Shown here: piece by piece, positions 16,572-27,961 of the stretch
Numbering within the stretch: the stretch's first letter is position 1
Layout: each line of letters opens with the position of its first letter
From: Corynebacterium oculi
GTDB taxonomy: Bacteria > Actinomycetota > Actinomycetes > Mycobacteriales > Mycobacteriaceae
Length of the DNA stretch: 64,000 bases
Reading direction: 5' to 3'
Assembly: GCF_001412105.1 (NCBI RefSeq)
Contig: NZ_LKST01000001.1
Coordinates: forward strand, 620,001-684,000
The notes under the pieces: model-generated
The model's input: the letters and a program-made list of their open reading frames with translations, nothing else
What the model was told of the DNA's origin: nothing
The model's database searches: none
Made by a program: the position numbers and the translations under genes

Positions 16572-17453
16572 TTATCCCTGGTACACGCCGCGCTCTAGGG
16601 TATCGCAGGAGGCCATCTTCCCGGTTTCATAGCCGCGGAGGAAGGCCTCTTTGCGCTCCTGTGAGGTGCCGTGCGTAAAGCCCTCGGGGTTGACCTCGCC
16701 CCCGGAGCGCCGCTGAATGTTATCGTCGCCCACGGCCCCTGCGGTCTCGATGGCCTGGTTGAGCTGTTCCTCGCTAAAGGCCTCAAGGCCGTGGTTGTTG
16801 TTGGCGTGATGCGCCCACAACCCGCCATAACAATCGGCCTGGAGTTCGATCTTCACGGCGTTGGAATCCGCGCCGGGGTTGCGGTAATCGCTTAGGCCCA
16901 GGGTTCCTTCCAGGTGCTGAATGTGGTGGCCAAACTCGTGGGCCTCGATGTACATCTGCGCCAGGGGGCCCGCGGAGCCGCCCAGGGAGGAGAGTTGCTC
17001 GAAGAAGGAGACGTCAAGGTACACGGTCTCATCGCCGGGGCAGTAAAACGGGCCGGTGGCCGAACTCGCGGCCCCGCACCCGGTGGTCACGGAGGCCCGG
17101 AAGAGGTTGAGCCCGGGTTGGGTATAGGCGATGCCGGACTGCTCGGGAAGCAGCGTTTCCCACACCTCGTCGAGGGTCTGCGCGGTGGCGATCATGCGGC
17201 AGTCGTCATAAGCGTTGGCGTCCTCGGCGGTGCCCTGGCAGTGCTCCAGGCTGTAGCCTCCGGTGTTGCGGTCGGTGGCCAGGTTCCCGTTCTGGCCCAG
17301 GAGGCCGCCGAGGTCGGAGGGGTTACCACCGAGGAAGAGGTAGAGACCCACCAAGACCAGGGTGCCCACGCCGCCACCGGCGATGAGGCCTCCCCGGCCG
17401 TCGGAAGAGGAGGCGCGCCCGGCATCATACGAGGCATCGTTGCGGAAAGTCAT
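16572..17453 (-). CDS. Neutral zinc metallopeptidase (YpfJ-like), membrane anchored
   Basis: A 293-residue protein with a glycine-rich N-terminus, one transmembrane segment (about 24-42, [18 protein letters not shown]) and an extracytoplasmic zinc domain. The catalytic HEFGHHIQ lies near residue 171 and the third-ligand region [15 protein letters not shown] follows. Cysteines in the outer domain (EHCQG, DDCRM, TTGCG, FYCPG) could form disulfides. Length and order match the actinobacterial neutral zinc peptidase family usually found beside aspS. It is divergent from aspS. The physiological substrate is unknown. Confidence 0.92.
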   Translation of the reverse strand: MTFRNDASYDAGRASSSDGRGGLIAGGGVGTLVLVGLYLFLGGNPSDLGGLLGQNGNLATDRNTGGYSLEHCQGTAEDANAYDDCRMIATAQTLDEVWETLLPEQSGIAYTQPGLNLFRASVTTGCGAASSATGPFYCPGDETVYLDVSFFEQLSSLGGSAGPLAQMYIEAHEFGHHIQHLEGTLGLSDYRNPGADSNAVKIELQADCYGGLWAHHANNNHGLEAFSEEQLNQAIETAGAVGDDNIQRRSGGEVNPEGFTHGTSQERKEAFLRGYETGKMASCDTLERGVYQG

Positions 17454-17580
17454 GATTGTTATGCTGCCACAGGCACCCGCGCGGGCAGGGGTATCGCGGC
17501 CGAGGAGGCCCCGGGGAGGTAAACTACGCGGTTGTACTATTTATCCTGACAGTATCTCTAGGGGAAGGACCAGAGGCTCC

Positions 17581-19392
17581 GTGCTGCGTACTCACCTTGC
17601 GGGGGAACTCCGCAAAGAACATGCCGGTCAAACTATCACCCTCACGGGCTGGGTGGCCCGGCGGCGCGATCACGGCGGCGTGATCTTTATTGATCTGCGC
17701 GATCGCTCCGGGGTGGCCCAGGTGGTATTCCGTGATTCCGAGGTGGCCACCCGCGCGCACGACCTGCGCAGCGAATACGTGGTGCGGGTCACCGGCGTGG
17801 TAGAGGCCCGCCCGGAGGGCTCGGAGAACCCCAATCTTCCTTCCGGCGAGATTGAGGTGAACGTCACCGAGCTGGAGGTGCTCAACGAGTCCGCCGCCCT
17901 GCCTTTCCAGATCGACGATCCCTCCGCCAGCGGCGAGGTGGGCGAGGAGACCCGCCTGCGCTACCGCTATCTGGATCTGCGCCGCAAGGAGCAGGGGGAG
18001 GCGCTGCGTCTGCGCTCCCGCGCCAACCGCGCGGCGCGCGTGGTGCTGGACAAGCATGACTTCACCGAGATCGAGACGCCCACGCTCACCCGTTCCACCC
18101 CGGAGGGGGCGCGGGACTTCCTGGTTCCGGCCCGATTGAAGCCCGGTACCTTTTATGCGCTGCCGCAGTCTCCACAGCTGTTTAAGCAGCTGCTCATGGT
18201 GGCGGGCATGGAGCGCTACTACCAGATCGCGCGCTGCTACCGGGACGAGGATTTCCGCGCGGATCGTCAGCCGGAGTTCACCCAGCTCGACGTGGAGATG
18301 AGCTTCGTGGATCAGGAGGACGTGATTGTCCTCGCGGAAGAGATCCTGGTGGAGCTGTGGAAGCTCATCGGCTATGAGATCCCCACCCCGATCCCGCGCA
18401 TGACGTACGCGGAGGCGATGGAAAAATACGGCTCCGACAAGCCCGACCTGCGCTTTGACATCCAGATCACCGAGTGCACGGAGTTCTTCAAGGACACCAC
18501 GTTCCGCGTGTTCCAGAATGAGTACGTGGGTGCCGTGGTCATGTCCGGTGGGGCTTCCCAGCCGCGCCGCCAGCTCGACGCCTGGCAGGAGTGGGCCAAG
18601 CAGCGCGGGGCCAAGGGTCTGGCCTACATCCTGGTGGGTGAGGACGGCGAGCTGAGCGGGCCGGTGGCCAAGAACATCACCGAGCAGGAGCGAGCCGGGA
18701 TCGCCGAGCACGTGGGCGCGCGGCCGGGCGATTGCATCTTCTTTGCGGCGGGGGACACCAAGTCCTCCCGGGCCCTGCTGGGCGCGGCCCGCGGGGAGAT
18801 CGCCGCCAAGCTGGGCCTCATCAAGGAGGGCGACTGGGCCTTTACCTGGGTGGTAGATGCCCCGCTGTTCGAGCCGGCCGCCGACGCCACCGCCTCCGGC
18901 GACGTGGCCCTGGGTCATTCCGCGTGGACGGCCGTGCATCACGCCTTTACCTCGCCCAAGCCCGAGTGGCTGGATGCCTTCGATGAAAACCCCGGCGAGG
19001 CCACGGCCTACGCCTATGACATCGTGTGCAACGGCAACGAGATCGGCGGCGGTTCCATCCGTATCCACCGCCGCGATGTGCAGGAGCGCGTGTTCAATGT
19101 GATGGGCATCGCGGAGGAGGAGGCCCGCGAGAAGTTCGGCTTCCTGCTGGATGCCTTTGCCTTTGGCGCCCCGCCGCACGGCGGCATCGCCTTTGGCTGG
19201 GATCGCATCGTCTCCCTGTTGGGTGGGTTCGATTCCATCCGAGACGTCATTGCCTTCCCCAAGTCCGGCGGCGGCGTCGATCCGCTGACCGACGCCCCGG
19301 CGGCGATCACCGCGCAGCAGCGCAAGGAATCCGGCATTGACGCCAAACCGGCCAAGGCCGGGAAAGCAGAGAAGGCGGAAAACCAGGGCTAA
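17581..19392 (+). CDS. aspS: Aspartyl-tRNA synthetase
   Basis: A 603-residue class IIb synthetase of bacterial type. An OB-fold anticodon domain is N-terminal ([37 protein letters not shown]). Motif 2 is [19 protein letters not shown] near residue 220, a bacterial insertion domain follows, and motif 3 is [11 protein letters not shown] near residue 535. The start is GTG 17581; the open frame extends upstream but the family's N-terminus begins here. A Lys/Ala/Glu-rich tail of about 20 residues ends the protein. Whether it is discriminating cannot be told by eye. A phosphotransferase-fold gene follows after 11 nt. Confidence 0.97.
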   Translation: MLRTHLAGELRKEHAGQTITLTGWVARRRDHGGVIFIDLRDRSGVAQVVFRDSEVATRAHDLRSEYVVRVTGVVEARPEGSENPNLPSGEIEVNVTELEVLNESAALPFQIDDPSASGEVGEETRLRYRYLDLRRKEQGEALRLRSRANRAARVVLDKHDFTEIETPTLTRSTPEGARDFLVPARLKPGTFYALPQSPQLFKQLLMVAGMERYYQIARCYRDEDFRADRQPEFTQLDVEMSFVDQEDVIVLAEEILVELWKLIGYEIPTPIPRMTYAEAMEKYGSDKPDLRFDIQITECTEFFKDTTFRVFQNEYVGAVVMSGGASQPRRQLDAWQEWAKQRGAKGLAYILVGEDGELSGPVAKNITEQERAGIAEHVGARPGDCIFFAAGDTKSSRALLGAARGEIAAKLGLIKEGDWAFTWVVDAPLFEPAADATASGDVALGHSAWTAVHHAFTSPKPEWLDAFDENPGEATAYAYDIVCNGNEIGGGSIRIHRRDVQERVFNVMGIAEEEAREKFGFLLDAFAFGAPPHGGIAFGWDRIVSLLGGFDSIRDVIAFPKSGGGVDPLTDAPAAITAQQRKESGIDAKPAKAGKAEKAENQG

Positions 19393-19403
19393 CTGCCCCG
19401 AAG

Positions 19404-20681
19404 ATGGACGAGGGATGTGGCGATTTGCTGCCCAGTAACCAGGAGATTCTGGATCGCGCCGAGGCACTGCTGTCCAAGCGCTTCGGCGGAACCCAGCGTT
19501 GCGTGGACGCGGAACTGCTCACCGGGGGTGGTAACGCCGTGGTGCACAGGGTGAAGCTGAGCCCCAATCCCTTCCTTCAGGAGCGCTCGGCGGTGGTGAA
19601 ATACATTCCCGTCACCGACGATGCCCTCGATGACGCCGCCCTGGTGCGCGAGGTGGTGGCCTATCAGTTCACCACCTCGCTGAGCGAGGAGGCGCGTCCC
19701 GGCCCGGTGCTGCTGGCCTATGACATCGCCCAGCGGATCATCGTGATTACGGATTCCGGCGACGGCGATACCTTCGCGGACCTGCTCACCAGCGGGGACG
19801 AGGAGCGGCGGATCAATATCCTGCGCAACCTGGGGCAGGCCCTGGGGCTCATGCACGCCGCCACCGCCAGGCGCGAGCAGGACTTTGTTTCCCTGCGCTC
19901 CCGCATGGCGCGCGCGCACCCCAAGGCGGCGCAGATCAACCGCTACCGGGTGGCCTCCCAGGAGTACGGTATCCGCCAGGGCCTTGATCTGGTGCGCCGG
20001 GCGGGCATCGAGGTACCGGACGCGGTGGAGCGCACGGCGCGGGAGGCAATCCGGCGCCTGCGCAGCGGGCAGCGGGCGTTTACCCCCTTTGATCTCTCCC
20101 CGGATAACATCATCGTGGCCGAGCGCACGCACTTTTTGGATTACGAGTGGGCCGATTTCCGGGATACCGCCTTTGACCTGGCCAGCGTGGTAGCGGGCTT
20201 CCCGCAGTTCCTATTCGCCCGCACCATCAGCGATGATGAGGCGGATGCCTTCATCGACGCCTGGGCGCGGGAGGTGGAAGAGCTATGGCCGGAGGTCGGC
20301 GGGGATCGCGGCGAGGATACCCTGCGTTCCCGCCTGGTCACCGCGCTGGTGGGATTGGCCCTGGGCGAGGTCACCTCCATGCACCTGGGAACCTCGCACA
20401 ACCTGGTGCACGCGGTGGCCGAGGCGGCGGGAGACCCCTCCATCGGCTTGGAGGAGGATCAGGTGCTGCCCGTGGAGCGCCTGCTGCGCCCGGCGGAGCA
20501 GGGGGGCTTTAGCGAGGCGGAAACGATGATCCGCCGGGACCTCTACGAGACCTTTGATGCTTTATACCGCTACGCCGCCCGCGATGGCGGGCCGGTGGCG
20601 GACTTCGCGCGGGACGTGGTGGCGCGCCTTCAGGAGGGCGTGGCCCGCGAGGCGCGGGGCGTCGGGGCGTCGGAAGTTTAG
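19404..20681 (+). CDS. Phosphotransferase (APH-like kinase fold) protein
   Basis: A 425-residue protein with the aminoglycoside-phosphotransferase/choline-kinase-like fold. The ATP-binding lobe has [13 protein letters not shown] and AVVKYIPV (the Lys being the likely ATP contact). The catalytic loop is [13 protein letters not shown] and the metal-binding region [20 protein letters not shown]. The usual HxD of the catalytic loop is FDL here. Relatives lie next to aspS in other corynebacteria. The substrate is unknown and there is no reason to assume antibiotic resistance. The stop overlaps the GTG start of rarA, implying co-transcription. Confidence 0.8.
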   Translation: MDEGCGDLLPSNQEILDRAEALLSKRFGGTQRCVDAELLTGGGNAVVHRVKLSPNPFLQERSAVVKYIPVTDDALDDAALVREVVAYQFTTSLSEEARPGPVLLAYDIAQRIIVITDSGDGDTFADLLTSGDEERRINILRNLGQALGLMHAATARREQDFVSLRSRMARAHPKAAQINRYRVASQEYGIRQGLDLVRRAGIEVPDAVERTAREAIRRLRSGQRAFTPFDLSPDNIIVAERTHFLDYEWADFRDTAFDLASVVAGFPQFLFARTISDDEADAFIDAWAREVEELWPEVGGDRGEDTLRSRLVTALVGLALGEVTSMHLGTSHNLVHAVAEAAGDPSIGLEEDQVLPVERLLRPAEQGGFSEAETMIRRDLYETFDALYRYAARDGGPVADFARDVVARLQEGVAREARGVGASEV

Positions 20682-22036
20682 TGGCAGTGGCACAGGAATC
20701 CCTCTTCGGCCCGGAGGATCGGGAAGATCGCGCTACGGATTACTTCGAGGCCTCCTCGGACGCGCCCCTGGCGGCGCGGATGCGCCCGCGCAGCCTGGAG
20801 GAAATGGTGGGTCAGCAGCACGTGCTGGGGCCGGGTACCCCGCTGCGGCGGCTCATTCAGGGCTCGGGGGAGGCCTCGGTGATCCTCTACGGGCCGCCGG
20901 GCACGGGCAAGACCACGGTGGCCTCCCTCATTAGCGCGGCCACGGGCCAGCACTTCGTGGGGCTTTCCGCGCTGAGCGCTGGGGTGAAGCAGGTGCGCGA
21001 GGTCATTACCCAGGCCCGCCGAGACCTGGCGCGCGGGGAGCGCACCGTGCTTTTTATTGATGAGGTGCACCGCTTTTCCAAGACGCAGCAGGACGCGCTG
21101 CTGGCGGCGGTGGAAAACCGCACGGTGTTGCTGGTGGCGGCAACCACGGAAAATCCCTCCTTCTCCGTGGTTGCCCCGCTGCTCTCCCGCTCCCTGCTGC
21201 TCCAGTTACAGCCGCTTTCGGAAGAGGACCTGCGGGTGCTTGTTCACCGCGCGGTGACAGATCCCCGGGGCCTGGACGGGCGGATCACGGTAGCGGAACA
21301 GGCCGTGGATCACCTGGTGCGACTGGCCGGGGGAGACGCCCGCCGCGTTCTCACCTACGTGGAGGCCGCGGCCGAGGCGGTACCGGACGGCGGGGAACTC
21401 ACGGCGGAGACCGTGCAGGCCAACGTGAACCGCGCGGTGGTGCGCTATGACCGCGACGGCGACCAGCACTATGACGTGATTAGCGCCTTCATCAAGTCCA
21501 TACGCGGTTCCGACGTCGATGCCGCCCTGCATTACCTGGCCCGCATGATCGAGGCCGGGGAGGACCCCCGATTCATCGCCCGCAGGCTCATCATTCACGC
21601 CAGCGAGGACATCGGTCTCGCCGATCCCACGGCTCTCCCCACGGCGGTGGCGGCGGCCGAGGCGGTGCAAAAGATCGGCTTCCCGGAGGGGCGCATCGTG
21701 CTCGCCCAGGCCACCATCCATCTGGCCACCGCGCCCAAATCCAACGCCGTGGTGCGGGCTATCGACGCCGCCCAGGCGGACATCCGTGCGGGAAGAATCG
21801 GGCATGTGCCCCCGCACCTGCGCGATGGGCATTATGAGGGGGCCAAGAATCTAGGCAACGCGGTGGGGTACCGATACCCCCACGATGACCCGCGCGGGGT
21901 GGTGGAGCAGCGCTATATCCCCGAGGAACTGGATGACGCGGTGTATTACCAGCCCACCGAGCACGGCGGGGAAAAACGCATCAGCGATTACCTGGGACGG
22001 CTGCGCCGCATGGTGCGCGGAACCAAGCGGCGGTAG
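20681..22036 (+). CDS. rarA: Replication-associated recombination protein A
   Basis: A 451-residue AAA+ ATPase related to clamp loaders and RuvB that acts at stalled forks. It shows [17 protein letters not shown], Walker [10 protein letters not shown] (residues 71-79), Walker [10 protein letters not shown] (near 124) and the arginine-rich sensor region. The tetramerisation domain ends with YHGEKRI-like [16 protein letters not shown]. Start GTG at 20681 overlaps the preceding stop. Length is typical. Confidence 0.96.
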   Translation: MAVAQESLFGPEDREDRATDYFEASSDAPLAARMRPRSLEEMVGQQHVLGPGTPLRRLIQGSGEASVILYGPPGTGKTTVASLISAATGQHFVGLSALSAGVKQVREVITQARRDLARGERTVLFIDEVHRFSKTQQDALLAAVENRTVLLVAATTENPSFSVVAPLLSRSLLLQLQPLSEEDLRVLVHRAVTDPRGLDGRITVAEQAVDHLVRLAGGDARRVLTYVEAAAEAVPDGGELTAETVQANVNRAVVRYDRDGDQHYDVISAFIKSIRGSDVDAALHYLARMIEAGEDPRFIARRLIIHASEDIGLADPTALPTAVAAAEAVQKIGFPEGRIVLAQATIHLATAPKSNAVVRAIDAAQADIRAGRIGHVPPHLRDGHYEGAKNLGNAVGYRYPHDDPRGVVEQRYIPEELDDAVYYQPTEHGGEKRISDYLGRLRRMVRGTKRR

Positions 22037-22074
22037 GGGAAGCGACCGCGTGCCGGCTGGGGTGCCGTCTGAGG

Positions 22075-22080
22075 TAAAGT
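22075..22080 (+). promoter_or_regulatory. Putative -10 (TAAAGT) for alaS
   Basis: TAAAGT lies 43 nt before the alaS GTG, in the only gap between rarA and alaS. No clear -35 is visible, as is common in this genus. Confidence 0.4.
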
Positions 22081-22123
22081 AACCACCCGTAGTAACGGAC
22101 GAATAGTTAAGGAAGAGACGCTC

Positions 22124-24805
22124 GTGCAGACTCATGAGATCCGGGAGAGGTTTACCCAGCACTTCGTGGCCGCCGGCCACACCGAGGTGCCCAGCGCCTC
22201 GCTGATCCTGGACGATCCGAACCTGTTGTTCGTCAACGCCGGCATGGTGCCGTTCAAGCCTTACTTCCTGGGGCAACAGAATCCGCCCTTTGCGCAGGGG
22301 ACGGCCACCTCGATCCAGAAGTGCGTGCGCACCCTGGACATCGACGAGGTGGGCATTACCACCCGCCACAACACGTTCTTCCAGATGGCGGGCAACTTCT
22401 CCTTTGGCCAGTACTTCAAGGAGGGCGCGATCACGCACGCCTGGACGCTGCTCACCGGCTCCGTGGAGGAGGGCGGATACGGCCTTGACCCGGAGCGCCT
22501 GTGGGTGACGGTGTACCTAGACGATGACGAGGCCGCCGACATCTGGCACGAGAAGATGGGCGTGCCGCGCGAGCGGATTCAGCGCCTGGGCATGGAGGAT
22601 AACTACTGGTCCATGGGCGTTCCCGGCCCCTGCGGGCCGTCCTCGGAAATCTATTACGATCGCGGCCCGGAATACGGCAAAGAGGGCGGCCCCATCGCGG
22701 ACGATAACCGCTACATGGAGATCTGGAACCTCGTGTTCATGGAGAATGAGCGCGGGGAGGGAACCGGCAAGGGGAACTTTGAGATCCTTGGCCCCCTGCC
22801 CAAGAAGAACATTGATACCGGCCTGGGCGTGGAGCGCGTGGCCTGCATCTTGCAGGGCGTGGATAACGTGTATGAGACGGATTTGCTGCGCCCGGTGATC
22901 GAGGCCGCCGAGAAGATCACCGGCACCTCCTACGAGGATCCCCGCAGCGATCGGGCTCAGGATATTCGCTTCCGCGTGATCGCGGATCACTCGCGCACCG
23001 CCATGATGATTATCTTGGACGGCGTGACCCCCTCCAACGAGGGGCGCGGCTATATCCTGCGCCGCCTGCTGCGCCGCATTGTGCGCTCGGCCCGGCTGTT
23101 GGGGGCCACCGGGCCCACGATGGAAACCTTCATGAACACCATCATGGACACCATGACGCCCTCGTACCCGGAGATCGCGGAGAACCGCGAGCGCATCGTG
23201 AAGGTGGCCGTGGCGGAGGAAACCGCCTTCCTCAAGACGCTGGAATCCGGGACGCACCTCTTTGAGCAGGCGGTGAACGCGCTCAAAGAGGATAAGAGCA
23301 GCACCGTCACCGGCGACCAGGCCTTCGCGCTGCATGATACCTACGGCTTCCCCATCGACCTCACCCTGGAGATGGCCGCGGAGGCGGGCCTGGAGGTAGA
23401 CATGGCGGGCTTTGAGGCCGCGATGGCGCAGCAGAAGTCCCGCGCCAAGGCCGATAGCCAGGCCAAGAAGCACGGGCATGCCGATCTCTCCGTGTACCGC
23501 GAGTTCGTGGACAACCACCCCACGGAGTTCGTGGGGTACACCACCCTGGAGGCTCCCGGCACCGTGCTGGGCCTGCTCAGCGAGGGCACCCTGGTGGGGG
23601 AGGCCCACGAGGGTCAGGAGGTGGAGGTCATCGTGGACTCCACGCCCATGTACGCCGAGTCCGGCGGACAGCTGGGCGATCGGGGGCAGATCAAGACCGG
23701 CGATGCCCTCCTGGACGTCCATGACGTGCAAAAGATCGGCAAGAAGCTCTGGGTACACAAGGCCACCGTGACCAAGGGCGGGCTCGACGTGGGCAGCCCC
23801 GTGACCACGGTGGTAGACGGCGCCTGGCGCCACGGCGCGCGCCAGGCGCACTCGGCCACGCATCTGATCCACGCCGCGCTGCGCCAGGTACTCGGCCCCA
23901 CGGCGGTGCAGGCGGGCTCACTGAACCGCCCTGGTTATCTGCGCTTTGACTTCAACTACACCGATCAGTTGACCCCGGAGCAGGTGCGCGAGATCGAGCG
24001 CATCGCCAACCAGGCCGTGGACGCGGACTGGCAGGTTAACACCGTGGAGACCTCTCTGGATCAGGCCAAGAAGATGGGCGCGATGGCCCTCTTTGGCGAG
24101 AACTACGGCGAGGTGGTGCGCGTGGTGGAGATTGGTGGCCCGTTCTCCATGGAGCTGTGCGGCGGCACGCACGTGGCCCATTCCTCCCAGATCGGCCCCA
24201 TCTCCGTGCTGGGGGAGTCCTCCGTGGGCTCCGGCGCGCGGCGCATTGAGGCCTACTCCGGCATGGATGCCTTTGCCTACATGTCCAAGGAGACGGCCTT
24301 GGCCTCGGGGCTTGCCACCATGCTCAAGTCCTCCAGCGAGGATCTCCCGGAACGCATCGCGCAGCTCACCGCCAAGCTCAAGGAGACGGAAAAAGCCGTG
24401 GAGCGCCTGCGCCGAGCGCAGTTGGCAGCGCAGTCCGCGCAGTTCGCGGCGGCGGCCGCCGTCATCAACGGTTTCCGAGTGGTCACCGCTCGCCTTCCCA
24501 AGAACACCGCTGCGGGTGACCTGCGCGTGCTGGCCACGGAGGCGCGCCAGCGCTTTGGCGGTGAGGACGCGGTGATTCTCCTTGCCTCTCAGAACGAGGA
24601 GAAGGGTAACGTGCCGTTCATCGTGGCGGCCACGAAGTCCGCGGTGGAGCGGGGGGCCAACGCGGGTTCCCTGGTCAAGCTCCTGGGCCAGTATGTGGAG
24701 GGCCGCGGCGGCGGCAAGGCAGACATGGCGCAGGGCTCCGGTGTGAGGGAAGAAGGCCTGGTAGACGGCTTTGACGCGGTGAAGCGGGAGCTGGAATCGC
24801 TGTAA
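22124..24805 (+). CDS. alaS: Alanyl-tRNA synthetase
   Basis: An 893-residue four-domain enzyme. The aminoacylation core starts [14 protein letters not shown] and holds [15 protein letters not shown]. The editing domain carries zinc ligands [11 protein letters not shown] (near residue 575) and CGGTHV (near 678). The C-terminal dimerisation/C-Ala domain ends with a glycine-rich [14 protein letters not shown]. Start GTG at 22124, behind AAGGAAGAG. Full length for the family. It heads the alaS-ruvX-mltG-aroE group, with a 200-nt gap before ruvX. Confidence 0.98.
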   Translation: MQTHEIRERFTQHFVAAGHTEVPSASLILDDPNLLFVNAGMVPFKPYFLGQQNPPFAQGTATSIQKCVRTLDIDEVGITTRHNTFFQMAGNFSFGQYFKEGAITHAWTLLTGSVEEGGYGLDPERLWVTVYLDDDEAADIWHEKMGVPRERIQRLGMEDNYWSMGVPGPCGPSSEIYYDRGPEYGKEGGPIADDNRYMEIWNLVFMENERGEGTGKGNFEILGPLPKKNIDTGLGVERVACILQGVDNVYETDLLRPVIEAAEKITGTSYEDPRSDRAQDIRFRVIADHSRTAMMIILDGVTPSNEGRGYILRRLLRRIVRSARLLGATGPTMETFMNTIMDTMTPSYPEIAENRERIVKVAVAEETAFLKTLESGTHLFEQAVNALKEDKSSTVTGDQAFALHDTYGFPIDLTLEMAAEAGLEVDMAGFEAAMAQQKSRAKADSQAKKHGHADLSVYREFVDNHPTEFVGYTTLEAPGTVLGLLSEGTLVGEAHEGQEVEVIVDSTPMYAESGGQLGDRGQIKTGDALLDVHDVQKIGKKLWVHKATVTKGGLDVGSPVTTVVDGAWRHGARQAHSATHLIHAALRQVLGPTAVQAGSLNRPGYLRFDFNYTDQLTPEQVREIERIANQAVDADWQVNTVETSLDQAKKMGAMALFGENYGEVVRVVEIGGPFSMELCGGTHVAHSSQIGPISVLGESSVGSGARRIEAYSGMDAFAYMSKETALASGLATMLKSSSEDLPERIAQLTAKLKETEKAVERLRRAQLAAQSAQFAAAAAVINGFRVVTARLPKNTAAGDLRVLATEARQRFGGEDAVILLASQNEEKGNVPFIVAATKSAVERGANAGSLVKLLGQYVEGRGGGKADMAQGSGVREEGLVDGFDAVKRELESL

Positions 24806-24897
24806 TCTTCCTCGCACCGCTCGCATAAACCGGGGAATTACCGTATAAGTATATTGCGAAAAGGTCACGGCCAGTAGCGGTTCTGTGACCATTTCGT

Positions 24898-24903
24898 TAC
24901 ACT
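24898..24903 (+). promoter_or_regulatory. Putative -10 (TACACT) upstream of ruvX
   Basis: TACACT lies in the 200-bp alaS-ruvX gap, about 100 nt before the ruvX ATG. This AT-rich gap has no hairpin terminator that I can see. Confidence 0.4.
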
Positions 24904-25005
24904 ATGTGTGGTCTTGGTGCGCCGGACAATCAGTATTGCCTGGTAGGTACGGTTTCTGCGACCATTTTCTTTTTGTTATCCAACCCAGGAGGTACGCGGT
25001 CTTTT

Positions 25006-25524
25006 ATGGCGGTCAGAGTGGACACCCCCGGTTCTGATGATCCCGGTGCCGGTCGGCGCGTGGGGATTGACGTGGGGACCGTCCGCATCGGCGTGGCCGT
25101 GAGCGATCGCGCCGCCATGTTGGCCACCCCGGTGGAGACGGTGCCCCGCGAGACGGGGCTGAAGGATCATGACCGGGGCGATATTGATCGCCTTATGGAG
25201 ATCATCGAGTCCTACGAGGCCGTGGAGGTTGTTGTGGGGCTGCCCCGTGACCTCAAGGGAAATGGATCACGCAGCGTCAAACACGCTAAGGATATTGCGT
25301 TTCGCATCAAGCGGCGGTTGAGCAGGGCCGGAAGCAGGGCACCCGTGCGCCTTGCCGACGAGCGCCTGACCACCGTCGCCGCCACCCAGGCCCTTCAGGC
25401 CTCGGGGGTTAGCGCCAAGAAAGGGCGAGCATTCATCGATCAGGCCGCAGCGGTGGAAATCCTGCAAACCTGGCTCGATGGCCGCGCTCATGCCATTGCC
25501 GACGACGAGGAGAAGTCTCAATGA
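25006..25524 (+). CDS. ruvX: Putative Holliday junction resolvase / pre-16S rRNA nuclease YqgF
   Basis: A 172-residue RNase H-fold protein. It has [20 protein letters not shown] (first catalytic Asp), [14 protein letters not shown] (Glu replaced by a Val/Val-Gly strand as in the family), [17 protein letters not shown] and [14 protein letters not shown] with the last Asp. Start ATG 25006 behind CAGGAGG; a longer upstream reading frame exists but lacks family similarity. The stop overlaps the mltG start (ATGA). Confidence 0.94.
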   Translation: MAVRVDTPGSDDPGAGRRVGIDVGTVRIGVAVSDRAAMLATPVETVPRETGLKDHDRGDIDRLMEIIESYEAVEVVVGLPRDLKGNGSRSVKHAKDIAFRIKRRLSRAGSRAPVRLADERLTTVAATQALQASGVSAKKGRAFIDQAAAVEILQTWLDGRAHAIADDEEKSQ

Positions 25525-26711
25525 CCAAGAAACCGCGCCGCTCGCCCAAGGGGCGTCGGATGGACCCCAAGTACGTGAAGCGCCGTCAGCGCGGCGCCGC
25601 GGTGCTGGTGGCCGCCATCATCTTGATTGTCGGTGCCCTGGGGTGGATCGCGTTGAATGTGGTGGGTGCCGTGGGCGGTAATGACTACGAGGGCGAGGGC
25701 AACGGTGTGGTGCAGCTGGTGCAGGTGCCGGAGGGCTCCTCCGTGTCCGAGTTGGGCCAGGAGCTAGAGGAGCGCGGCATCGTCAAGACAGACGCCGCCT
25801 ACCAGAGCGCCGCCTTTAGCAACCCCAATGCGGGAAGCATCCAGCCGGGCTTTTACCGCCTCCAGGAGGAGATGAGCGCGGCGTCGGCCGTGGCGGCTCT
25901 GCTTAACCCCGCGAACAAGGTGGAGATGCTGGACGTTCAGGGTGGCTCCACCCTCATGGACGTGACGGTGGTGGCGGGGGATACCCGCAAGGGCATTTAC
26001 ACCATGATCTCCGAGGTCTCCTGCGCGGAGGCCGGGCAGGGCAATTGCGTGACGGCCGAGCAACTCCGCCAGGTGGCGGCCACCACCGCCCCGCAGGAAC
26101 TGGGCGTGCCGGACTGGGCGGTGGCCTCGGTGCTGGAGCGCGGTGATGATCCCCGCCGCATCGAGGGACTGATCCGCCCGGCGCAGTACGTGATTGACCC
26201 GAGCATGGACGCCAAGGCCATCCTCAAGGATCTCATCACCCGTTCCGCGGATTATTACGAGTCCACCAACATCGAGCAGCGCGCGCAGGCCATCGGCCTG
26301 ACCCCTTACGAGCTGCTCACTGCGGCTTCCCTGGTGGAGCGCGAGGCCCCGGCCGGAGACTTTGACAAGGTGGCCCGCGTGATCCTCAACCGTTTGCATG
26401 AGCCCATGCGCCTGGAGTTCGATTCCACGGTGAACTATGGCCTCTCCGAGCAGGAGGTGGCAACCACGGACGGCGATCGCGCCCGCGTTACCCCGTGGAA
26501 CACCTATGCCAAGGACGGCCTGCCGGACACCCCCATCGCGGCCCCCTCCGACGAGGCCATTGAGGCGATGGAGAATCCGGCAGAAGGTAACTGGCTCTTC
26601 TTTGTCACCGTGGATCAGCAGGGCACCACCGTGTTCAACGATGACTTTGATTCCCACCAGCGTTCCGTGGAAGAGGCCATGGGCAGCGGTATCCTCGACA
26701 GCAACCGATGA
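25521..26711 (+). CDS. mltG: Endolytic murein transglycosylase MltG
   Basis: A 396-residue protein with a basic cytoplasmic N-terminus ([20 protein letters not shown]), one transmembrane segment (about 30-52) and an extracytoplasmic YceG domain. The LysM-like part is [19 protein letters not shown]; the catalytic Glu is in [11 protein letters not shown] near residue 272; [17 protein letters not shown] is the conserved terminal motif. It cleaves nascent glycan strands during peptidoglycan synthesis. Coupled by 4-nt overlaps to ruvX and aroE. Confidence 0.95.
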   Translation: MTKKPRRSPKGRRMDPKYVKRRQRGAAVLVAAIILIVGALGWIALNVVGAVGGNDYEGEGNGVVQLVQVPEGSSVSELGQELEERGIVKTDAAYQSAAFSNPNAGSIQPGFYRLQEEMSAASAVAALLNPANKVEMLDVQGGSTLMDVTVVAGDTRKGIYTMISEVSCAEAGQGNCVTAEQLRQVAATTAPQELGVPDWAVASVLERGDDPRRIEGLIRPAQYVIDPSMDAKAILKDLITRSADYYESTNIEQRAQAIGLTPYELLTAASLVEREAPAGDFDKVARVILNRLHEPMRLEFDSTVNYGLSEQEVATTDGDRARVTPWNTYAKDGLPDTPIAAPSDEAIEAMENPAEGNWLFFVTVDQQGTTVFNDDFDSHQRSVEEAMGSGILDSNR

Positions 26712-27538
26712 ACCACGCCAATCAGCCTCGGTGCGCGGCCGTGCTGGGCGCGCCCATCGAGCATTCGCTTTCCCCGGTGCTGCACCGGGCGGGTTACGCG
26801 GCCGCGGATCTGACGGGCTGGGAGTACCACCGCCGGGAATGCCGGGCGGAGGATCTGCCCGGGATCGTGGGGCAGGCCGGCCCGGAATACGCGGGTTTTT
26901 CCGTGACCATGCCGGGAAAGTTTGCCGCGTTGGAATACGCCACGGAGGCCACCGATCGCGCCCGCGCCATCGGCGCGGCTAATACCTTGGTGCGCGTGCC
27001 CGGTGGCTGGCGGGCGGATAACACGGACGTGGAGGGGATCCTCGGCGCCCTAGGAGAACTGGGGGTGCGCTCTCCCCGGCGGGCGCTGCTGGTGGGATCC
27101 GGCGGCACGGCCCGGCCCGCCCTCTATGCCTTGGCGCAGATGGGGGTACGGCGCGTGGACGTGCTCAACCGCAGCGATCGGGTGGCGGAGCTGCGCCCGC
27201 TGGTGGCCGGAACCCCCTGCGAGGTGGTGGGGCACCGGCTTGGCGATGAGACGGTGGGTCTAGCCGCGCTCGCGCGCAGCGCGGAGGTCATCGTCTCCAC
27301 CGTGCCCAGCGCGGCGATAGCGGACTACGTGCAGGACTTGGCCCACGGCCGGGTGCTGGACGTGATCTATGATCCCTGGCCCACGCCCCTGTGCACCCAG
27401 GCGGCGGCCAATGGCTTCCGCACGGTGGGCGGGCATGTGATGCTGGCCCATCAGGCGTATAGCCAGTTCGAGCAGTTCACGGGCGTTACGGCCCCCCGCA
27501 CGGCCATGCACCGCGCCTTGGAGGAGCACATCGGCTAG
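26708..27538 (+). CDS. aroE: Shikimate dehydrogenase
   Basis: A 276-residue enzyme reducing 3-dehydroshikimate to shikimate. Substrate-binding residues are in GAPIEHSLSPVLHR (SxS) and the catalytic Lys in SVTMPGKFAAL; DNTDVEGI and the nucleotide loop VGSGGTARPALYAL follow, and GGHVMLAHQAYSQFE closes the site. The catalytic segment reads VTMPGK where many enzymes have VTIPHK/VTVPHK, a variation seen in actinobacteria. Start ATG 26708 overlaps mltG's stop. It works with aroC, aroK, aroB and aroQ downstream. Confidence 0.94.
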   Translation: MNHANQPRCAAVLGAPIEHSLSPVLHRAGYAAADLTGWEYHRRECRAEDLPGIVGQAGPEYAGFSVTMPGKFAALEYATEATDRARAIGAANTLVRVPGGWRADNTDVEGILGALGELGVRSPRRALLVGSGGTARPALYALAQMGVRRVDVLNRSDRVAELRPLVAGTPCEVVGHRLGDETVGLAALARSAEVIVSTVPSAAIADYVQDLAHGRVLDVIYDPWPTPLCTQAAANGFRTVGGHVMLAHQAYSQFEQFTGVTAPRTAMHRALEEHIG

Positions 27539-27549
27539 CCTGGTATCCC

Positions 27550-27948
27550 ATGTGGGGGTCATACATGGGGGTGGGGTTATGGTTGTGCGCGCTCGTGTGG
27601 TGGGACGCACGGCGGGGAATACTGCCGCACGCGCTGACGTTGCCGGGCATCGTGGTGGCCTGGGCCTGGGCGCTGCACCAGAACCCGTGGTGGATCGTTG
27701 GCGGGGCGGCGTGGGCCGTGATGTACGCCGTGATCGGCTGGGTGGTGCGGGGAATAGGCGGGGGCGATGTAAAATTGGCGGCCAGCCTGGGCGTGATGGC
27801 CTGTGCCGGGGGCGGGATAAGCGGTTGGTGCGTGGCCACCCTCGGGGCCTCAATCCTCTCTCTGGCGCTCATGGTGGTACTGCGGCGCGGCAGGGTGCCG
27901 CACGGGCCGTCGATGGTTCTATCTACGCTATGCGGCGCGTTGATGTGA
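27550..27948 (+). CDS. A24-family prepilin peptidase core protein
   Basis: A 132-residue integral membrane aspartic peptidase reduced to the catalytic half. The two active-site Asp are in [10 protein letters not shown] (residue 18) and [12 protein letters not shown] (residue 72), and about four hydrophobic segments are present. It lacks the N-terminal methylase domain and its zinc cysteines, as in the small actinobacterial and archaeal forms. It would process type IV pilin-like leaders, but no pilin gene lies in the window. The start ATG 27550 is 11 nt after aroE, and it sits inside the aromatic gene group as in related corynebacteria. Confidence 0.85.
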   Translation: MWGSYMGVGLWLCALVWWDARRGILPHALTLPGIVVAWAWALHQNPWWIVGGAAWAVMYAVIGWVVRGIGGGDVKLAASLGVMACAGGGISGWCVATLGASILSLALMVVLRRGRVPHGPSMVLSTLCGALM

Positions 27949-27961
27949 AAGAATGGCGGGC

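Noticed and set aside
17524..19467. Long open frame antisense to aspS (about 647 codons).
   Set aside because: It mirrors a highly conserved synthetase gene and its translation is His/Gly/Arg/Leu-rich without domains. Long antisense frames are expected in high-GC DNA.
19404..20681. Aminoglycoside resistance by the APH-like protein.
   Set aside because: The fold is shared by many kinases, the gene is in a conserved core neighbourhood, and the catalytic loop differs from resistance enzymes.
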